This document shows positions 58,121 through 64,000 of a stretch of DNA of 64,000 nt, in pieces. The stretch comes from Neurospora intermedia (Eukaryota; Ascomycota; Sordariomycetes; Sordariales; Sordariaceae): NCBI GenBank assembly GCA_037102815.1, contig BTPP01000001.1, forward strand, positions 955,001 through 1,019,000. Reading direction: 5' to 3'. The stretch's first letter is position 1. Each line of letters opens with the position of its first letter. Made by a program: the position numbers and the translations under genes. Under the pieces are notes generated by a model that was given only the letters and a program-made list of their open reading frames with translations, was not told the DNA's origin and searched no databases.

Positions 58121-61100
58121 TTACTAAAGTTAATACCCTATACCTTATAGATATAGGGAAAGATCGAAAGAGTTAGTGCTATTATTATATAACGCATTAG
58201 AGCTTTAATAATAGATTTTAATATCCTAGAGTATTTATAGCCCTTCATCGTTAATTACATTATTAGAATACTTAATTTTCTACCCTTAAAGGCTTATAGT
58301 GGACGGAGCCTATAGGAATTGTTTATTGAAGCGGCTAACTTCCTAAACGAAATTAAGAAACTATATTTTAAGCACTTGAGGTCTTACTTCTATACGGTTT
58401 ACTACTTTATTAAGTTAGAAAAGTGATTATAAGGTAATAAATTTCGTATTAAAGTATAGAAAGGCTATTTCATCAGCTTTGACGATATTTATAGTCGTAT
58501 TATATTTATTTGGAACCTATATACTAGCGAAATTATTAGAACTAGTGCGGTAACCTTCCTTAAGGAGGATTTAATTAATTACAAAGATCTAGTCCGTAGT
58601 AGTAATAGTAATATCGTTGAATATTACGTTATTTTTTCAAACTAAACAATTGATAAAATTAATAAAATAGTTAATAGCGGTTACTAGATCTGGGTTAAAG
58701 TGGATAGTACGGTTCTATAGCTATATTTATAGAAAGTAGTGGAATTAACCTAGTAAGCGACCGACTTATCCAAGTATTAGGAAGCTAAAATATAGGAAAT
58801 AACGATTATACTACTACTCTCGCTAAAGGTTATACTAGTACCCTCAACTACTCTAGTTACTACGACTGCGTCGGTTATTATAATTATTCTAATTAATTTA
58901 ATTACTCTAATAATTATAGTGCTTCCCCTAAATACTCTAATTAATACGGTATAACTAGTATTACTGTTACTAATACCGACCCCGTCGCCGATTCTAATTC
59001 TAAAAATTTTATTAGTATACTTATTACTAGATCCGCTACAATATCAACCGTTAAACTCACCGGTTAGAGAGACTATTGAGTATAACGACGACCTTCTTAA
59101 TTTAGAAGATTTTAATAAAGAAGACCCTATACCCCGCAATTAATATAATCGATACGATTCTAATAAAATAACTATCTACACTACTCCAGGCACCTTACTA
59201 CCTAATAATCTTTAATAACCCGCTTTAGAAGCGAGATTACTACCGATAGGTATACTGAACCCTACCCGTACGTAATAATATACCCTATTGCTAGCATCGC
59301 GAGTTAGTAAATTGCAACTTCGACCGAGCTTAGAGAAATAAGCTTCGAATTTAGACCCTCCGACCTTGAATTCGGACCCTCCGAATCCGAATTCGGGCCC
59401 TCCAATTTTAAATTCGGGCCCTACGATAATTCTATTAAACCCTACAAGCTAATAGTCTATCTAGGTATAGTTAGGATAGAGAAGCCAACCCTCTAAGTCT
59501 AGTGCCTAGGTACTACTTACAAAGGTAAACGAAGGTAGACTTCGTCGATTTACAGCTAAGTTAATAGATTTCAAATACGGTATCCAACGGGTAAGAGATA
59601 GCGATAGTAATATTATTTAAAATTCGGTAGAGTTACCTAACAACTTTTATAATATAATAGAGGGTCGTTTAATTAGATATATACCTATCTACTATTTTAC
59701 TACCGTTAAAGTAAGCTACGATATAGTAATCGTCGCTGCCGGTAAAGCCTAACGGTTTATACCTAAGAACTATAAAGTCGTATATAGATAAAGTAATTTT
59801 GAATTATATTGGTTGTTAACTATAAAAAAGCAAGTTAAGGTATTCGAGGATAGGGGAATCTATATTTTGGTTCCTAGATTTAGAAAGATGGAAGTTCTAC
59901 CTAGAAAATAGGTATATAACGAGAAGTACGATATCGATATTAAAAATTAGAAAGCCAGAGCTAGATGGGTAGTTTGTAGTAATTTCGAATAGGGCAATTG
60001 GACGGTGTAAAAGATATATATAGCGGTAGTATACTTAGTTAGTATTAGATTATTTTTAATTATTATAACTATAAATAATTACGAGTACTACTAGTTCAAT
60101 TTCGATACTACTTTCTTAAACGTACCTATACCCGACAATATCCAATATTACGTTAAATAGCCGACAGCGTTTGAGAAGCCTAGACCCGGCTATAATAAAG
60201 AAGACGTAGTATATTAGTTTACTAAGGCACTCTACGGTCTTAAACGTTCCCTACTTTATTAGTTTAATACTTTAATACTAATACTCAAAGAAACTAAATT
60301 TATCCTAATATTAATAGACTTATATTTGCTTACTAATAAAGTACTAGGAGTATTACTAATTCTATACGTTAACAACTTTCTCATCGCCGTACTAACTATA
60401 GCCATCGTTAATTAAATTAAAGACTAGCTGGCTAACTATTTTAAACTTAAAGAGTTGGGATAAATTTATATATTCCTAGGATACAATATTATAAGGGACT
60501 GCTAAACTCGTATAGTCTTTATATTTCAACAGCAATATACTAAATCGGTTATTATTAAGTTTAATAATAATAGTAAGCTCTATAGCGTTCAAATACTATA
60601 GCTACCAAACTATAAGATCTATGGGGGTAATAATGTATTACTAGAAGAGGCTAAGTTTTACTCTAAGAAAATTAGTTTATTAAATTGGTTATTAATAAAT
60701 ACCCGGCTAGATATTGCCTTTACCATTAATAAACTATTAGAGGGTATTAAAAAACCTACTAACCGCCACCTCGTCGTTATAAAGTATTTATAGCAATATC
60801 TATCTAAATACCCCAATTTAAGTATTAAACTAGGCGGTATACTATCGCTATTAATAGCCCTATTATTCTACGCGTATATAGACGCCTCCTTTACCGACAA
60901 TATTCCTTTAAGGAAGAGTACAGTTAGCTACATTATATTCTTTACTTATAGCCCCGTCCTATAGAAGTCTAAACAATAGGATCTTATTATAACTAGTACG
61001 ATAGAAGTAAAGTTTATTAATTTAGTACCTACAATTAAGGCTTTCAATTAGGTTAGTAGTATACTTAATAATTTGAATATGAATCTGGGTCTTTATAAAA

Positions 61101-61439
61101 TAAATAGGATTCTTTATATAAATAGTAGCAACGCCAAAGACTAGATTCTTAACCCCAACTTGCTAGCCAAAAATCAATATATCGATATACAGTATAAATG
61201 GTTGATTTAAGAGGTAGATAGGAAGATATTTATAATCGAATATTTGCCGGGTGACGAGATGCTAGCTAACGGTCTAACAAAGCCGTTGAAAGCGGATAAG
61301 TATGTTAGATTTATTAAGTTGATGGGTATAGTCTAGAAGAAGGTTCCTTGGGTTTGATTAATACTATGAAAGATATTATAATGTAAATAGTATATAGAAG
61401 TTTAAATACTCTTTGGCAGTCTTCCAGTCTATGGGGGTG

Positions 61440-61626
61440 TGTTGGTGGGTCTCTGGCATTCACTGGGCTGAGCCATTCACTGGACTGGGCATAGCCTAGT
61501 CCCTACTCTGTGCCCTGCCTAGACCGCACTACATCTAGCCTTCTAGACTTTGCCAGTCTTCCTCTTTCTTCTCGATAGTACTCAATCAATTGTATCCAAC
61601 CGCTTGATCTCGTTGGTAATCTCACA
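61440..61626 (+). repeat. 3' LTR of the Copia element
   Basis: 187 bp, same ends as the 5' LTR. Followed by GAAGC (61627-61631). Confidence 0.95.
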
Positions 61627-63335
61627 GAAGCTCCGTACTAATTTACAAAATTCCTCTATTAGCTCCGTTAAGGTATAGTAAGTTAATATACTATAAGTTA
61701 CTGCTACCCGGATTACTTTAGTATAAACCTTGCGTATATATACAAAATTATACCCCTACATCTTCGCTACAATTCGTACTAAGGCGTATATTTATATTAT
61801 TATCTTCTCCTTTACCGCTTAGAAGTACGCTCTATAGGTAAATTTACAATTAAACTATATATTTAAGAATTATACCGATTCTATAGGTATTAATTAATAA
61901 TTTCCTAGGTTAACCGTCTCTTACCTAGATTATTACGTTTTTATAAAGTAAATAAACTCCGATTTTACTACTTCGAACTTTATTCCCCTTTCTATTACCT
62001 ATTCGTAGTAAATCCTCTATATAGCTACAAATTTTTCGCAATTCTCCCTTATCGACTTCAAGAAGGCTAGGATATTAATATTATTAGCGAATCCTACTAT
62101 AATAATACCTTTAAGCCTTTTTAATACTTCGTATAATATTATAATAAAGAGGAGGAATAAAATTAGGGAGAGGGGGGAGCCTTATAGTACCCCTATAATT
62201 ATACGGAACTCCTTTAACATTGCCCCGTCGAAGTAGAGGCTACTTATTCTATCCGATAAGAAGTGTATTATTTAATATAAGAACTATATTAGTAATCCTT
62301 TTTCTTAGAACGTATATAAGAGCTACCTATAATTTATCCGGTTGAACGCCCCCTTAAAATCGAGGAAGAATAGAGATATAACTACCCCTAACTCCTATAC
62401 TATATATACTATCTCCATTATAACCCTAATTATAAATTTAATCGACCTTCCTTTTCGGTTCCTTATTTAACCTTCGGGTAGGAATCTATACTCTTCCGCT
62501 ACGAGTGCGAACCGTTCTACATTTATTACTTCTAATACTTTACCTATATAATTTAATAGGGCGATAGGCTTCTATACGCTTATAGTTTTTTATTATATTA
62601 TTATTTTGCCGGGTTTCTTTAAAATTACGACCTTAGTATATTATTAATATATTAGGAATAAACCAAATATAAAGCTACCTATTACTACTATTATTAATAC
62701 TTCTGCTAATTTATATCCGTACGTTTTAAGGAGTTTATTAGAAATTAAGTCGCTCCTTAGCGCCTTATTAGGTATTATCCGCCGTATTATCTTCGTTATA
62801 TCGTTAGTACTAATTATATAGTTTATTATTAGTTAAGTTTCCTACTCTATATATTAATCTAATAGGTAGTCCATTAGTACATCGACCGCCGGGAAGAACC
62901 TCTCTACTAAAACTTTAACTTTATTTTTATAACTTCTTAACTCCTTATTATTACCTTCTTAATATAGTACCGGTATTTTAAGTAATTTAGACGGTAAGTA
63001 ATTACATATTCTTCCCTATCTCTCTAATACCTATAGTTTCCTCGAATCCCTGAATATATCTTCCGCAAATATACACCACCGCTTTATTTACGCAAACCGT
63101 ACAACCTCGTTCTACTTCTGCTTCGCCTCGTCTAGTTCCCGTCTCCTTATTGGTATTCTCCTCAACCTCCATACGCGGGTCATCCTCCTTATATGCTTGA
63201 CCGCTTCCCTCACGTCCTTATCCCACCAGTCAGCCCTTCTACCAACGCCCCTCTTCCGTTTCGGCACCGCTTCGTCTGCGACTTTGGTTAGTTGGAATAT
63301 CAGCTGGTTCGCCGCTTCTTCCAGTTCCTCCGCTT
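61627..63335 (-). mobile_element. LINE2, 5' segment (ORF2 middle part)
   Basis: Minus strand. From the 5' truncation at 63335: the linker before RT (RADWWDKDVREAVKHIRRMT near 63200-63260), RT fingers (PNKALRSD near 62760, VVILKKPGK near 62600), ..F.DFKGAFNRI near 62350, and the catalytic box as GFANNINILAF near 62080-62110. ORF1 and the endonuclease are absent through 5' truncation. The outer about 250 bp (63080-63335) keep normal composition and many CpA sites, unlike the rest. Joined across the Copia insertion to 51326-54107; total about 4.5 kb. Confidence 0.82.
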
Positions 63336-63346
63336 AAGAATTTATA
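63336..63346. repeat. Target-site duplication, right copy (LINE2)
   Basis: AAGAATTTATA, partner of 51315-51325. Confidence 0.65.
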
Positions 63347-64000
63347 ATAAGTCTTCTAAAATTAATTTGTGAAAAGGCTACTTCTATCCAATATAATATA
63401 ATCTAAGAGGCTAAATTACTAAAATATATTTCGCTAAAAGAAGAATACAAATTGCTAGGTATTGATAGTCTTCTCTATAGGAATATATAAAGCGTATTTA
63501 GTAAAATAATGAACAATAATTAGGACTATATCGTAAGTCCAATTAGATATAAGGTTGAATACTTTTACTAATCTGACGGATAATAAAATCGTATAAAATA
63601 TTTGACTAAGGGATAGTAAAGATAGGTAGCGACTTTAAGAATCTATAAAGTCGGTATTTATAAGGTTTAGCCTTTTAATATATAGGATATTCGGAAATAT
63701 ACAACTTAATGTCGGTTATAATAGTAAATCAGTAGTAAAATCAATTAATATACTTCAACATCTTCCTCTAACCCGGATATCCGGCTATTACCATATTATA
63801 GTAGGTATAAAATAATTCGGCCTGTATATGTTCTAGGACGTAAACCTAATATTAATATTATAGAATTCCATTTTCCCTTATCTTCTAATTCTTTACCTAT
63901 CTCCCTCCTTCGCTATTCCCTTATATTTTCTAAATAATAAATAAGTCCTCCTTCTATACCTCTAATAATTACTATCCTAATAATAATAATAATTATTCTT
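63347..64000 (-). mobile_element. Gypsy-3 chromovirus fossil, integrase core, runs off the window
   Basis: Minus strand. An integrase core motif DRSSLFTN (family DRGSLFTS) lies close to the LINE2 junction near 63370, with upstream integrase sequence further right, including RPRTYTGRIILYLL-like coding near 63800. Collinear with 50475-51314. Extends beyond 64000. Broken, heavily RIP-altered. Confidence 0.7.

Larger units (their letters stand above)
54108..61626 (+). mobile_element. Ty1/copia LTR retrotransposon fossil, nearly complete layout
   Basis: 7.5 kb including a nested LINE1 fragment (about 6.1 kb without it). 187-bp LTRs (54108-54294, 61440-61626) are flanked by GAAGC on both sides. 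Primer-binding-like GGTTATGAGCCC follows the 5' LTR and a polypurine TATGGGGGTG precedes the 3' LTR. Order on +: gag with a zinc-knuckle-like region near 55400-55500, protease region, integrase core from about 56290 (split by the LINE1 fragment) with a TPYTPEQNG-like block region after 58120, RT near 59780-60500 (YLVS, LYGLKRSLL and LYVNNFLIAV blocks), and RNase H to about 61300 ending near NGLTKPLKADKY. The integrase-before-RT order defines copia. Broken, with many RIP-type lesions. The LTRs differ at about 15 sites, all transitions. Confidence 0.92.

Overview
The window looks like a repeat-only, AT-rich block from the genome of a filamentous ascomycete (Pezizomycotina). Two things point there. 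Almost every repeat carries a repeat-induced point mutation (RIP) signature: CpA/TpG dinucleotides are depleted, TpA is abundant, and the copy differences I checked by eye are C/T or G/A transitions. Interstitial TTAGGG-type repeats of the filamentous-fungal kind are also present, and the retroelement families are typical of fungi. I find no intact host gene, no rRNA, no functional tRNA and no CRISPR array. Most short open frames are chance openings in RIP-treated DNA or frames inside transposons.

Layout. (1) 1-4661: Ty3/gypsy chromovirus fossil (gypsy-1, +) with a younger solo LTR inserted in its RT region. (2) 4662-about 15986: second gypsy lineage (gypsy-2, +) split by a LINE (LINE1 copy A, 9769-15040, about 15-bp target duplication). 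(3) 15987-17210: pieces of another LTR element. (4) 17211-27805: a unique-like repeat (R3) holding a small hAT-type element (hAT-1), which holds LINE1 copy B (17589-26764), which holds a telomere-repeat module (TEL1). (5) 27806-30860: hAT-2 with an unidentified decayed coding frame, a LINE1 3' fragment (copy C) holding a clean 499-bp hAT MITE, and a second R3 copy. (6) 31640-33530: PIF1/Helitron-type helicase relic (-). (7) 33540-39130: LINE1 copy D (-), then TEL2 (39131-40446). (8) About 42180-46995: large Tnp2-like transposase relic (+). (9) 47590-48187: mini- and microsatellites. (10) 48193-50474: short LTR element with 313-bp LTRs. (11) 50475-64000: a four-deep nest, in which gypsy-3 (-) is split by LINE2 (-), LINE2 by a Copia element (+), and Copia by LINE1 copy E (+). 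Target-site duplications support every level.

The most unusual feature is at the 3' ends of the LINEs. Beyond ORF2, LINE1 carries about 1.5 kb of extra 3' sequence, and LINE2 carries a similarly long one. In both, the opposite strand holds a gene-like frame. It starts at an ATG (or ATA, as RIP would leave it) just inside a shared 3'-terminal motif with a hairpin and opens with a hydrophobic leader. In LINE1 it ends in a conserved cysteine-containing domain in a second frame whose offset is the same in two copies. I do not recognise this protein. The second oddity is a roughly 1.3-kb module, present twice, that combines degenerate telomere repeats, a GC-rich GGCC block and a tRNA-like A-box/B-box segment. 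One of its ends is shared with the R3 repeat.

Nothing here looks likely to function together as a host pathway. The window records successive insertion and RIP. Intact GC-richer islands (the solo LTR, the MITE, the hAT ends, LTRs, LINE 3' hairpins and LINE 5' edges) stand out against the decayed background.
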